A stretch of 44,943 bases of DNA from JAFGJU01 sp964570935 (lineage in GTDB: Bacteria > Eisenbacteria > RBG-16-71-46 > JAFGJU01): positions 1-44,943 of the forward strand of contig CAZMZP010000103.1 in NCBI GenBank assembly GCA_964570935.1, written 5' to 3'. The translations under genes were made by a program, and so were the position numbers. Shown piece after piece: positions 32,892 to 42,257 of the stretch (positions are counted from its first letter, which is position 1; each line of letters starts with the position of its first letter). The notes below the pieces were generated by a model that saw only the letters and a program-made list of their open reading frames with translations, did no database searches and was not told the DNA's origin.

Positions 32892-34430
32892 GTGACCAGG
32901 GAGATTCTCATAAACAGCGACCCCCACGAGACCAGAATCGCCATCGTGGAGGACAAGGCTCTCGCGGAGCTGATGGTCGAGAGGGCGGACCGCAGGAGGA
33001 GAGTCGGCGACATATACAAGGCCAGGGTCAGCGCGGTCCTGCCCGGCATGCAGGCGGCGTTCGTGGACGTCGGGCTTCAGAAAACGGCGTTCCTCCACGT
33101 CTCGGACCTCGTGGCGCCTCCCGACACCTACGAGGAGCTGGGCGAGGACTCGTTCGAAGAAGACGAGCGAAGAGAGCGCGAGGCCAGGGTGCCGCACAAG
33201 ATCGAAGAATATTTGGAGAAGGGCCAGGAGATCCTGGTCCAGATAACCAAGGAACCCATAGGCACGAAGGGGCCGCGGGTCAGCGCGCAGATATCGCTGC
33301 CGGGGCGTTACCTGGTCATGATGCCCAGCTCCGACCACGTCGGCATATCCAGGAGGATAGAGGACAGGGCCGAGAGGGCGAGGCTGAGGACGATAATATC
33401 CGAGCTGAAGCCGGCCGGCGCCGGGATCATCGTCAGGACGGCCGGGGAGGGCAAGAGCAAGAAACACTTCGCGTCCGACGTGAGGTTTTTGACGCAGCTC
33501 TGGAAGAAGATAGAGTCAAAGGCCGAGAGGGTGAGGGCCCCGGCGCTGCTGCACAGGGACATGGAATTGGTGGCCGGGTTGATACGAGACATCTTCACCG
33601 ACGACGTTCAGAGACTCGTGATCGACTCGAAGAAGGAGCACAAGCAGATACTGCAATACGTGAGGTCCTTCGCGCCCGAACTGGGACACAGGGTGAGGCT
33701 GTACACCGGAAAGACCCCGATCTTCGACCACTACGGCCTCGAATCGGAGATCGAGAAGGCGATAGACAGGAAGATCTGGCTCAAGAAGGGCGGCTACATC
33801 ACCATCGACCAGACCGAAGCCCTGGTGGCCATAGACGTTAACACCGGCCGCTACGTGGGCAGAAAGGACCAGGAAGAGACCGCGTTCAAGACCAATCTCG
33901 AGGCGGCAAGGGAGGTCGCGCGCCAGCTTCGGCTGAGAGACATGGGCGGCATCATCGTGATCGACTTCATCGACATGGAGCAGGAAAAGAACAAGAAGGG
34001 GGTTCTGGACGAGCTGAGGAATTGTCTGAGGAAGGACAGGGCCCGGACGAAGACCTACCAGGTGAGCGACCTGGGGCTGGTCGAGATGACCAGGCAGAGG
34101 GAGAGGCCCAGCCTGCTCCACTACTTCAGCGAGGAATGCCCGGACTGCGGCGGAGTCGGACGGGTGCTTTCGCTGGAATCCATGTCGATGAAGATAGAGC
34201 GCATGCTGAAGCGCGCCGCGACCGAGCTGGGGGAGAAGGAGCTGCAGCTCAGAGTCTCTCCGGACGTGGCCGTGTATCTCCTCGAGGAAAGAGGCAGCCG
34301 CCTGGAGCGGTTGGAGCGGCGGCTTGCCATCCAACTTGATATAGTGGACGATCCCTCCCTCAGGCGCGAGGACTTCCGCATCATCACGAAGCGCGGCAAG
34401 AAAGACGTGACCGCACAGTTCGAGAGCTAG
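32892..34430 (+). CDS. rng: ribonuclease G / E family endoribonuclease
   Basis: 512 residues from the GTG at 32892 (AGAGGTGA 7 bases before), giving the typical start V-T-R-E-I-L-I-N. A TTG at 32871 with AAGGAG is nearly as good. An N-terminal S1 RNA-binding domain (residues about 38-125) is followed by the RNase H-like catalytic part, with A-I-D-V-N-T-G and I-V-I-D-F-I-D-M supplying the two metal-binding Asp, and the zinc-link C-P-D-C-G-G-V-G-R. It lacks the long C-terminal scaffold of RNase E, so RNase G is the better name. It processes rRNA 5' ends and mRNA. Confidence 0.96.
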   Translation: MTREILINSDPHETRIAIVEDKALAELMVERADRRRRVGDIYKARVSAVLPGMQAAFVDVGLQKTAFLHVSDLVAPPDTYEELGEDSFEEDERREREARVPHKIEEYLEKGQEILVQITKEPIGTKGPRVSAQISLPGRYLVMMPSSDHVGISRRIEDRAERARLRTIISELKPAGAGIIVRTAGEGKSKKHFASDVRFLTQLWKKIESKAERVRAPALLHRDMELVAGLIRDIFTDDVQRLVIDSKKEHKQILQYVRSFAPELGHRVRLYTGKTPIFDHYGLESEIEKAIDRKIWLKKGGYITIDQTEALVAIDVNTGRYVGRKDQEETAFKTNLEAAREVARQLRLRDMGGIIVIDFIDMEQEKNKKGVLDELRNCLRKDRARTKTYQVSDLGLVEMTRQRERPSLLHYFSEECPDCGGVGRVLSLESMSMKIERMLKRAATELGEKELQLRVSPDVAVYLLEERGSRLERLERRLAIQLDIVDDPSLRREDFRIITKRGKKDVTAQFES

Positions 34431-34498
34431 GGGGCGTGGGCCGCGCGGACGTACGCCTCGGTCACGCTTCTGTGCGAGGGGAGGGTCTCTTGGGTGGC

Positions 34499-35215
34499 AT
34501 GCGCGAAGTCCTGAAGAAATCCGATGCGCTCGTCGGAGTCGTGCGCGACCTCAGGAAGACGCGGATGATCGCGAGACGGAGGGGCGGCTCACGCCGTATC
34601 CGGGCATACTTGCGCTCCAGCCGAGTGGGAAAACTCCAGCTCGGCGCAGGCCCCACATCACTACCGGGTTGGTTATGCACTGACCTTACGCCCTCTTCTG
34701 ATGACGTGGTGTACCTCGACGTCAGGAAGCCCTTCCCCTTTGACGACGCGCTTTTCGACTACGTCTTCAGCGAACATCTGATCGAGCATCTTTCCTGGAG
34801 CGACGGCGGGAGGATGCTCCTGGAATGCCGCCGCGTCCTGAAGCCGGGGGGGATCATCAGAACTGCGACTCCCGACCTTGCGGTTCTGTTGAGCCTCGGG
34901 GAGCCCGCCGGAGCCCCGCTCAGCCGGAAGTACGTCAGGTGGATAACGGATACTTTCATGGCGGGTGTGGACGTCTACAAGCCGCAGTTCGTAATCAACA
35001 ACGCTTTTCGTGACTGGGGGCATCAGTTTCTGTACGACGGTGACATTCTTGAACTGGCCCTGCGGAGAGCCGGATTCGAGAACGTGACGCGCTGCAGGTA
35101 CGGCGAGTCCACCCATGAACATCTGAGGGGGATTGAGTCCCATGGGGTGAACGCCGGCTCGGAAGAAATGGCCGTCTTCGAGACGCTGGTGTATGAAGCG
35201 ACGCGTCCTGAGTGA
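34499..35215 (+). CDS. SAM-dependent methyltransferase (class I)
   Basis: 238 residues from the ATG at 34499; the TTG at 34490 with GAGGGGAGGG just before it, or the GTG at 34436, are alternatives. The fold shows motif I as L-Q-L-G-A-G-P-T-S-L-P-G-W-L, then Y-L-D-V-R-K-P-F-P-F, S-E-H-L-I-E-H-L and R-V-L-K-P-G-G. This pattern is that of predicted SAM-dependent methyltransferases near glycan or polysaccharide genes (COG4627-like). The substrate is unknown. It follows rng by 68 bases and is followed by a hairpin shared with the convergent gene. Confidence 0.85.
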   Translation: MREVLKKSDALVGVVRDLRKTRMIARRRGGSRRIRAYLRSSRVGKLQLGAGPTSLPGWLCTDLTPSSDDVVYLDVRKPFPFDDALFDYVFSEHLIEHLSWSDGGRMLLECRRVLKPGGIIRTATPDLAVLLSLGEPAGAPLSRKYVRWITDTFMAGVDVYKPQFVINNAFRDWGHQFLYDGDILELALRRAGFENVTRCRYGESTHEHLRGIESHGVNAGSEEMAVFETLVYEATRPE

Positions 35216-35244
35216 GGAGCTGGTGGCCGGCCGCAGGACCGAAA

Positions 35245-35271
35245 CGGCCTGCCGATTGACTCGGCAGGCCG
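35245..35271. terminator. hairpin between convergent genes
   Basis: CGGCCTGCCGA (35245-35255), loop TTGAC, TCGGCAGGCCG (35261-35271). No U-tract on the plus strand; a GTTTC follows on the minus strand. It probably limits convergent read-through. Confidence 0.6.
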
Positions 35272-35364
35272 CTCGCGTCCGTGGGGTTCCGTCGGTAGCG
35301 CGGTAACACGGAATCGCTGCCCTGAGCCGACTCCGCGGACCGCGCCCCGCCATCACGCCTTTTG

Positions 35365-37038
35365 CTACGGAAAGATCCCACGCCTCTTGTACGCCGTCTC
35401 GAGTCGCGTCAGGGCAACGATGTACGCCGCAGTGCGCGTATCCACGTTGTAGGTTTTAGCCGCGTTCATGACCTTCGCGAAGGCGTTGACCAAGCGCTTG
35501 TGAAGTTTGGCGTCCACCTCTTCCAGTTCCCAGGATTCGCTGCGCTTGTTCTGGAGCCACTCGAAGTAGCTGACGACGACCCCGCCCGAGTTGCAGAGGA
35601 TGTCCGGCAGGACCTCGATGTCCATCTCCTGCAGGATTGCGTCGCCGTTCAGGTCGGTGGGCCCGTTGGCCCCTTCCGCCACGAGCTTCACCTTGAGCCA
35701 CCTCGCGGTCTGAGCATTGATCTGATTCTCCAACGCCGCCGGTATGAAGATGTCCGCGTTTGTCTTGAAGAACGTCTCCCTGTCGACGGGCTGAGCTCCG
35801 GGATATCCTCCGATCAGACCCTTGTTGCCCGACACGTACTTGGCCAGCTCATCCGGGTCGATGCCCTTCGGGTTCGCCATCGCGCCGGACACGTCCTCCA
35901 CCGCCACCAGCTTCGCGCCTTGCTGCTTCATCAAGCGGGCGGCCCACGACCCGACGTTTCCGAACCCCTGCACCATGTAGGTGGCGCTCGACAGGTCGAA
36001 CCTCCGCTCCCTCGCCCACTCCTGGATCAGGAACACGATGCCCTGCCCGGTGGCCTTCTCGCGGCCGGCGCTTCCACCCGCCTCGAGCGGCTTTCCGGTG
36101 ACCACGTGCGTGCAGCGATGTCTGTCCTGCGGCGGAACCGCGGAAAGATACGTGTCGAGTATCCAGGCCATTATCTGGGCGTTTGTGTTCACGTCCGGGG
36201 CCGGTATGTCGTACTCGGGCCCGATGTTGTTGCCCAGGGCGTAGGTGAAGCGTCTGGTGATCCGCTCCAGCTCGCTAGTGGAGTACTTGGACGGGTCCAT
36301 CTGAATCCCGCCCTTCGCGCCGCCGAACGGGATGTCCACTATGGCCGACTTCCACGTCATCCACGTGGCGAGAGCGCGCACCTCGTCGATGTCGACGGCC
36401 GGGTGGTACCGGAGCCCGCCCTTGAACGGACCCAGCAGGTTGCAGTGCTGCACCCTGTACCCAGTGAACATCTCGACCCTGTTGTCGTCCATCTTGACCG
36501 GGAAGTTGATGACGGTCTCGTTCGTCGTCCTGGCCAGTATCTTGCGGAGGTTGGAGTCGAGGCCCATGGTGTCCGCGGCTCTGTTGAACTGCGCCAGCAC
36601 GTTGTCGTGCACTGACGCTTTCCTGGGTTTCGTCTCGATGGTGGCGGTTCGCTGCTCGAACTGCTCGCATCTCCAGACCCCGCCTTCCGGTCTCGGCAGA
36701 ACGCAGGACTCCTCCTTCCTGCAGTTCAGGCACAGATCCTTGTAGGTTTCGACTTCGACGCCGGCCATGCTCTCAACCGCATGGCCGGAAGTCATCTTCA
36801 TGCTGTCGTCGAAGGGGTACGGCACGTACAGGAGCTTCCACTCCTTGCTCCTGTTGATGAGTCTGGGTTCGCCCGTTTCCCGCTCCGTCCTGACGACCGC
36901 CGCCTTGCGGACTGTAGCGGCCGCCTGCGCGCCGGGCCTGCTCTCCCTGCGCGTCCTGGCAACTCTCGATGTGGTCCTGGCGGCCGTGCGCGACCTGCCG
37001 CCCGACTTCTTCTTTCTGCTGTCTAACACTGTGCTCAT
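35365..37038 (-). CDS. glutamate dehydrogenase-family enzyme with N-terminal basic/Cys4 extension
   Basis: 557 residues; usual enzymes have about 415-450. Residues 1-50 are Lys/Arg/Ala-rich with no acidic cluster. Residues 103-124 hold C103-x2-C106-x5-C112-x11-C124, probably a zinc or iron-sulfur site. The dehydrogenase core starts near 143: G-P-F-K206-G-G-L-R-Y-H-P, P-F-G-G-A-K242-G-G, P-A-P-D282-V-N-T and the Rossmann G-F-G-N-V-G (358-363). It should oxidise glutamate (or a related amino acid) with NAD(P). The ATG has AAAGGGGG upstream, so the extension is really translated. A sigma-54-like promoter lies 49 bases upstream, and an NtrC-type regulator gene follows behind it on the same strand. 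Confidence 0.93.
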   Translation of the reverse strand: MSTVLDSRKKKSGGRSRTAARTTSRVARTRRESRPGAQAAATVRKAAVVRTERETGEPRLINRSKEWKLLYVPYPFDDSMKMTSGHAVESMAGVEVETYKDLCLNCRKEESCVLPRPEGGVWRCEQFEQRTATIETKPRKASVHDNVLAQFNRAADTMGLDSNLRKILARTTNETVINFPVKMDDNRVEMFTGYRVQHCNLLGPFKGGLRYHPAVDIDEVRALATWMTWKSAIVDIPFGGAKGGIQMDPSKYSTSELERITRRFTYALGNNIGPEYDIPAPDVNTNAQIMAWILDTYLSAVPPQDRHRCTHVVTGKPLEAGGSAGREKATGQGIVFLIQEWARERRFDLSSATYMVQGFGNVGSWAARLMKQQGAKLVAVEDVSGAMANPKGIDPDELAKYVSGNKGLIGGYPGAQPVDRETFFKTNADIFIPAALENQINAQTARWLKVKLVAEGANGPTDLNGDAILQEMDIEVLPDILCNSGGVVVSYFEWLQNKRSESWELEEVDAKLHKRLVNAFAKVMNAAKTYNVDTRTAAYIVALTRLETAYKRRGIFP

Positions 37039-37086
37039 TTTAGCGACCCCCTTTCTAGTGTCTTGAGCCTTCCTGCCTCACACTAA

Positions 37087-37102
37087 GGCCAGATTCGTGC
37101 CA
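37087..37102 (-). promoter_or_regulatory. sigma-54-like promoter of the dehydrogenase gene
   Basis: Minus strand TGGCACGAATCTGGCC: a perfect -24 TGGCACG and a -12 of TGGC with correct GG...GC spacing (one mismatch to TTGC). Transcription would start near 37077, 38 bases before the ATG. A weaker sigma-70 reading (TTGTCT, 16 bp, TAGTGT) overlaps it. Confidence 0.6.
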
Positions 37103-37127
37103 GACAACGGGAAGTCCGGTACAACAG

Positions 37128-37151
37128 CAATCATAATTCTGTAATTGATTG
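37128..37151 (-). promoter_or_regulatory. inverted repeat upstream of the sigma-54-like promoter
   Basis: CAATCA (37128-37133), 12 bases, TGATTG (37146-37151), with AATT repeats inside, in an AT-rich patch. It is centred about 60 bases upstream of the predicted start and could bind the NtrC-like regulator or IHF. Inference from symmetry only. Confidence 0.35.
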
Positions 37152-37250
37152 AATATAATAATGTTACGCGCCGCAGTTGAGGGACGAGTTTCACGGAGAG
37201 GAGGCTCGGAGAGCTGCATGGTGGGGGATTGAGGCGGGGAGATTTGAACC

Positions 37251-37271
37251 GCCGGGGAGAATCTCCCCGGC
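37251..37271 (-). terminator. palindromic hairpin after the regulator gene
   Basis: GCCGGGGAGA (37251-37260) and TCTCCCCGGC (37262-37271) pair almost perfectly. A second GGGGAGATT (37236-37244) can compete for the same AATCTCCCC, giving two alternative stems. No U-tract is seen. It lies 48 bases beyond the stop of the regulator gene and may end its mRNA. Confidence 0.4.
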
Positions 37272-37318
37272 CCGCTAGGGGTAGACGGCGGCAGCAGAAG
37301 GGAACTGTTCGAACGGGT

Positions 37319-38671
<1,353 letters not shown>

Positions 38672-38672
38672 G

Positions 38673-40442
38673 TCAGCTGACCTCCTCCTTGTCCGCAGGG
38701 CTCGAGACCGGCAGGATGACCTCGAAACGAGATCCCTCACCGGGCTTGCTCTGGACCTTGATGGATCCCCTGTGTCCGCTCACTATGCCGTGCACCACGG
38801 CCAGCCCCAAACCCAGGCCCTGTCCCACCTCCTTGGTCGTGAAGAACGGCATGAAGATCCTCTTCAGCACTTTCTCGTCCATGCCGGTGCCGGTGTCCTC
38901 GACCACGAGAGATATGCGGTCCTCCGACCTGGCAGTCCGGAGTGTGAGTTTTCCGCCCCTGGGCATGGCCTGCACGGCGTTCACCGCCAGGTTCACCAAC
39001 ACCTGGTGGAGTTGGGCGGAGTCGGCCGTTATCTCCGGCAGGTCCGAATCCAGAATCCGAACCACTTCCACGCCCTGCCTCGCGCATCTCGCCTCGAGGA
39101 AATAGAGCCCCTCCTGCACCAACTGGTTCAGGTTGACCAGCATTTTCTTCGGCGGAGTCTGGCGGGCGAACATCATCAGCTTCTGTATGACCTCGCGAGC
39201 GTGCAGACAAGCGGCGATTATCTTTTCGATGTCCTGGCGCGCCTGGTCGGGCAGGGCGGTCGACTTTCGGGCAAGCTGCGCAAACCCCAGGATGTTCCCG
39301 AGGGGTTCGTTCAGCTCGTGCGCCACACCCGCCGCCAACTGGCCGATCGTGGCCAGTCTGTCCGCGTGCCTGAGCTGCTCCTGGAGCCGCGTCCTCTCGT
39401 CCTCCGCCCGCCTGCGTTCCACCACGAGCGATACCTGGCTCGCCACCGCGTCCAGAAGACCTCTCTCTTCCTTCATGAAAGGTCCTTCGTCCAGCTCCGG
39501 CTTCTCCTGCGTGTAGATTACCTCCACCACGCCCCTCGCCTCGCCGCGCACCACGATATCCGCAGACTGGCTGTGCTTGGCTGCGCCGTAGCGCGGAGCC
39601 TGGTACGTCTTGCCGTCGAGAGTGATCCTGGCCGAGGCCGCGTCCGGATACTGCCAGGACGGCGGCAGCAGCTCGACTATTCTCGACAGAATCTCGTCCA
39701 GTTGGAGCTCCGGGTCGTCGGACACCTGCGTTATGCCGTAGAGACACGTAAGCTCCTTTATCCTCTCGGCCAGGGCCGCTTGAGTCTTCTGATGCACCAG
39801 CGCCAGCGTGAGGTTCATTGCCATCTGTTCGTGAGTGTGTATTGCCGACTCGTTGAAGAAATCCACGCTCCTGCTCTTGAGCTGCATGAGTCCCTCTGTG
39901 CCCTCCGCGCGCTCGAGCGGGATTATGGCGAGGGAGCGATAATCGCCCCCGATCAACACGTTCTGGAGGCCAGTCGTCTGTCCGTCCTTACGCCAGAACG
40001 AGACGGCCCGGGCGGTGTCGGGGATCCAGAAAGTCCCCCGGGCAGCCGTCGGAACCGACGCCGGCACGAGCTCCCCCTTGAGGATTGCCGCGCACAGCCT
40101 CTCCGTGGGGGTGGCGGACCGGGGGAGCGCCACAACACCGTCCGCGTCCGCCTCGAGGTGGGGGAGTGTCTCGAACTTGAAAAGTGGAGGCGTGGGCCCG
40201 GATGCCGGGCCGAGCGAGCCGGCGCACCGGAAGCATCCGTCGTTCTCCCTGAGCCAGAGCTCTATGCAATCACAACTCGAGAACTCAAGTATCAGCCGCG
40301 CGACTTCATGCAGAAACTCGAGGCGCGTGGCCCCCGTGCCCGCCTGGAGGAGAATCTGCTGGGAAAGCGCGGTGAAGGCCTTCGGACCCCTCTGCCGGGG
40401 TTTCTGGACGCCTGGGTCTGTTCTGTCAGCCTTCTTCGCCAT
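38673..40442 (-). CDS. soluble GAF-domain sensor histidine kinase (NtrB-like partner)
   Basis: 589 residues from the ATG at 40442 (GGAGAG 4 bases before). There is no transmembrane helix, so it senses a cytoplasmic signal. Two sensory modules: a GAF-like domain (about 25-200) and a second module (about 225-345) with W-Q-Y-P-D-A-A-S-A-R-I-T-L-D-G and E-K-P-E-L-D-E-G-P-F, known from several cytoplasmic kinases. Then HisKA with V-A-H375-E-L-N-E-P and HATPase_c (N-L-A-V-N-A-V-Q, D-T-G-T-G-M, G-L-G-L-G-L). The H-E-L-N-E-P box is of the NtrB/AtoS class. Cys-rich C-D-C and C-F-R-C in the first domain might bind metal or sense redox. Confidence 0.95.
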   Translation of the reverse strand: MAKKADRTDPGVQKPRQRGPKAFTALSQQILLQAGTGATRLEFLHEVARLILEFSSCDCIELWLRENDGCFRCAGSLGPASGPTPPLFKFETLPHLEADADGVVALPRSATPTERLCAAILKGELVPASVPTAARGTFWIPDTARAVSFWRKDGQTTGLQNVLIGGDYRSLAIIPLERAEGTEGLMQLKSRSVDFFNESAIHTHEQMAMNLTLALVHQKTQAALAERIKELTCLYGITQVSDDPELQLDEILSRIVELLPPSWQYPDAASARITLDGKTYQAPRYGAAKHSQSADIVVRGEARGVVEVIYTQEKPELDEGPFMKEERGLLDAVASQVSLVVERRRAEDERTRLQEQLRHADRLATIGQLAAGVAHELNEPLGNILGFAQLARKSTALPDQARQDIEKIIAACLHAREVIQKLMMFARQTPPKKMLVNLNQLVQEGLYFLEARCARQGVEVVRILDSDLPEITADSAQLHQVLVNLAVNAVQAMPRGGKLTLRTARSEDRISLVVEDTGTGMDEKVLKRIFMPFFTTKEVGQGLGLGLAVVHGIVSGHRGSIKVQSKPGEGSRFEVILPVSSPADKEEVS

Positions 40443-40528
40443 GGGTCTCTCCGGGATTCCTCGCGCGGCTCCGGCCGGGCTCCACGCGCGCTGCCCGCCC
40501 GGCACTTGAACCGCGCCGCAAGTCTTAC

Positions 40529-40558
40529 AGTCTAGTCTCGACCTCCCGGGACAGTCAA
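40529..40558 (-). promoter_or_regulatory. promoter of the kinase-regulator operon
   Basis: Minus strand TTGACT (40558-40553), 18-bp spacer, TAGACT (40534-40529, 4 of 6). Start near 40522, leader about 80 bases. Confidence 0.6.
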
Positions 40559-40602
40559 GCCCCCGGTGCGCGCCGGGCCCTGCCCCCAGGGACCTTATCA
40601 GC

Positions 40603-40631
40603 TTGACAAGCGGCCGGCCGGATGGTAGTTT
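40603..40631 (+). promoter_or_regulatory. promoter of rplU-rpmA
   Basis: TTGACA (40603-40608), 17-bp spacer, TAGTTT (40626-40631). It starts RNA near 40638, about 40 bases before rplU. It points away from the kinase promoter 45 bases to its left. Confidence 0.65.
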
Positions 40632-40678
40632 TTGTAGGTTGTATTTTGACCCCTAACAGAAATCAACAGTGAGGTCGT

Positions 40679-40990
40679 ATGTACGCGATAGTCGAGGTAG
40701 GTGGATTCCAGTATCGGGTTGAGCCTGAAAGCGTTATCAGGGTGCCCAAGCTCGAGACCAAGGTTGGGGAGGAAGTCCTTCTTTCCAACGTCATGCTTCT
40801 TTCGGACGGAAAGGACGTCAAGGTGGGCAAGCCCCTTGTTGAGGGCGCCCGAGTGTCCGCAGTGGTCCTGTCGCACGGCCGAGCCGACAAAGTGGTCGTG
40901 TTCAGGCACAAGAGGAAGAAGGGATACAGCAAGAAGACGGGTCACAGGCAGGACTACACAGAGGTCAAGGTTTCGGCGATAAACGGTTGA
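40679..40990 (+). CDS. rplU: 50S ribosomal protein L21
   Basis: 103 residues, the standard length. Starts M-Y-A-I-V-E-V-G-G-F-Q-Y-R-V and has the rRNA-binding F-R-H-K-R-K-K-G-Y-x-K-K-T-G-H-R-Q near the C-terminus. GAGGT sits before the ATG. L21 binds 23S rRNA; its gene is followed by rpmA as in nearly all bacteria. Confidence 0.99.
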   Translation: MYAIVEVGGFQYRVEPESVIRVPKLETKVGEEVLLSNVMLLSDGKDVKVGKPLVEGARVSAVVLSHGRADKVVVFRHKRKKGYSKKTGHRQDYTEVKVSAING

Positions 40991-41038
40991 GCAACGGCGC
41001 CATCCGGGTTGACGCCGACATCAGAGAGGTGAAACGAA

Positions 41039-41293
41039 GTGGCACACAAGAAAGGTGTTGGGAGTTCCAGGAACGGAAGAGACAGCCACGGCCAGAGGCT
41101 GGGCGTTAAGCTCTACGGCGGCCAGTTGGTGAACGCCGGTTCCATCATAGTGAGGCAGAGGGGAACCAAGATACATCCGGGCACCAACGTCGGCCTCGGC
41201 AGGGACGACACTCTGTTCGCGCTCGTCAGCGGCAAGGTGGTGTTCACGAGGCTGGGACGAGACAGGAAGAAAGTGAGCGTGCTCGCGGTCTAG
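41039..41293 (+). CDS. rpmA: 50S ribosomal protein L27
   Basis: 84 residues. It starts directly M-A-H-K-K-G-V-G-S-S-R-N-G-R-D-S, without the cleavable N-terminal extension seen in Firmicutes. That N-terminal tail reaches the peptidyl-transferase centre. GTG start with GAGAGGTGA upstream. It lies 48 bases after rplU. Confidence 0.99.
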   Translation: MAHKKGVGSSRNGRDSHGQRLGVKLYGGQLVNAGSIIVRQRGTKIHPGTNVGLGRDDTLFALVSGKVVFTRLGRDRKKVSVLAV

Positions 41294-41371
41294 GCCGTCG
41301 CAGTCCAGGTGTCTCAGCCACCATCTTCGGCTTGCGCTGACAGTCCACCCCTAACCAGTGCGAGAACAGAC

Positions 41372-42223
41372 ATGGCCAAGAGAACAGTAAACACGAACCT
41401 GATCACCGAGAAGCTCGCTGAGCTGAGCGGCGCCGCGAGCTGCGAGCTGGACGACGACCTGATAGGCGCGCTCAAAGAGGGACTCCGCGTCGAAGTTTCG
41501 CCCGTCGGCAAGCAGATTCTGGAGCAAATACTCGAAAACGCCAGGATCTCACGCGAGACCAGGCTGCCGAGCTGCCAGGACACGGGCTTCGCCGTCGTTT
41601 TCCTGGAGATAGGGCAGGACGTTTGCCTGGAGGGCCCAGTCCTCTCGGACGCGGTGAACGAAGGCGTGCGCCGGGGGTACGAGAAGAACTACCTCAGGAA
41701 GTCCATCGTGGACGACCCGGCAATCACCAGGAAAAACACCCGCGACAACACCCCTTCCATAATCCACACAGACATAGTCCCCGGCGACCGAGTGAAAATA
41801 GTCCTGGCGGCCAAGGGCGGCGGCAGCGAGAACATGAGCGCCGTGGCAATGCTGAAGCCCGCCGACGGAATACAGGGCGTGCGGAAGTTCGTCGTGGATA
41901 CGGTGAAGAAGGCCGGCGGCAACCCGTGCCCTCCGATAATAGTGGGCGTGGGGATAGGCGGGACGTTCGAGAAGTGCGCCCTGCTGGCCAAGAAGGCTCT
42001 GCTCAGACCGCTGGGCTCGCACCATCCGGACGAAAGATACGCTGACCTAGAAAACGAACTGCTGGCCGACATAAACGCGACGGGCATCGGTCCCCAGGGC
42101 CTGGGGGGAAGCGTGACGGCGCTGGGCGTGATGGTGGAGACGTTCCCCTGCCACATTGCCAGCATGCCGGCGGCGGTCAACATAAACTGCCACGCCAGTC
42201 GTCACAAGGAAGCCATAATCTGA
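41372..42223 (+). CDS. fumarate hydratase class I, alpha subunit
   Basis: 283 residues from the ATG at 41372; upstream codons look untranslated, although no strong ribosome site is seen. It is the N-terminal catalytic half of the two-subunit iron-sulfur fumarase: S-C68-Q-D-T-G, the G-G-G-S-E-N-M-S loop, N-P-C186-P-P with G-V-G-I-G-G, and N-I-N-C273-H; the three Cys likely hold the 4Fe-4S cluster. With the beta subunit it interconverts fumarate and malate. A tartrate dehydratase role is possible for the same family. It follows rpmA by 78 bases. Confidence 0.95.
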   Translation: MAKRTVNTNLITEKLAELSGAASCELDDDLIGALKEGLRVEVSPVGKQILEQILENARISRETRLPSCQDTGFAVVFLEIGQDVCLEGPVLSDAVNEGVRRGYEKNYLRKSIVDDPAITRKNTRDNTPSIIHTDIVPGDRVKIVLAAKGGGSENMSAVAMLKPADGIQGVRKFVVDTVKKAGGNPCPPIIVGVGIGGTFEKCALLAKKALLRPLGSHHPDERYADLENELLADINATGIGPQGLGGSVTALGVMVETFPCHIASMPAAVNINCHASRHKEAII

Positions 42224-42257
42224 CCCGGCGCCAGGCCGGCCGCGAGAGGGTAACGCT

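Noticed and set aside
37201..37271. A T-arm-like GGTTCAAATC on the minus strand suggested a tRNA or tRNA remnant
   Set aside because: The T-stem pairs poorly, there is no matching 5' acceptor strand, D-arm or anticodon arm upstream, and no CCA.
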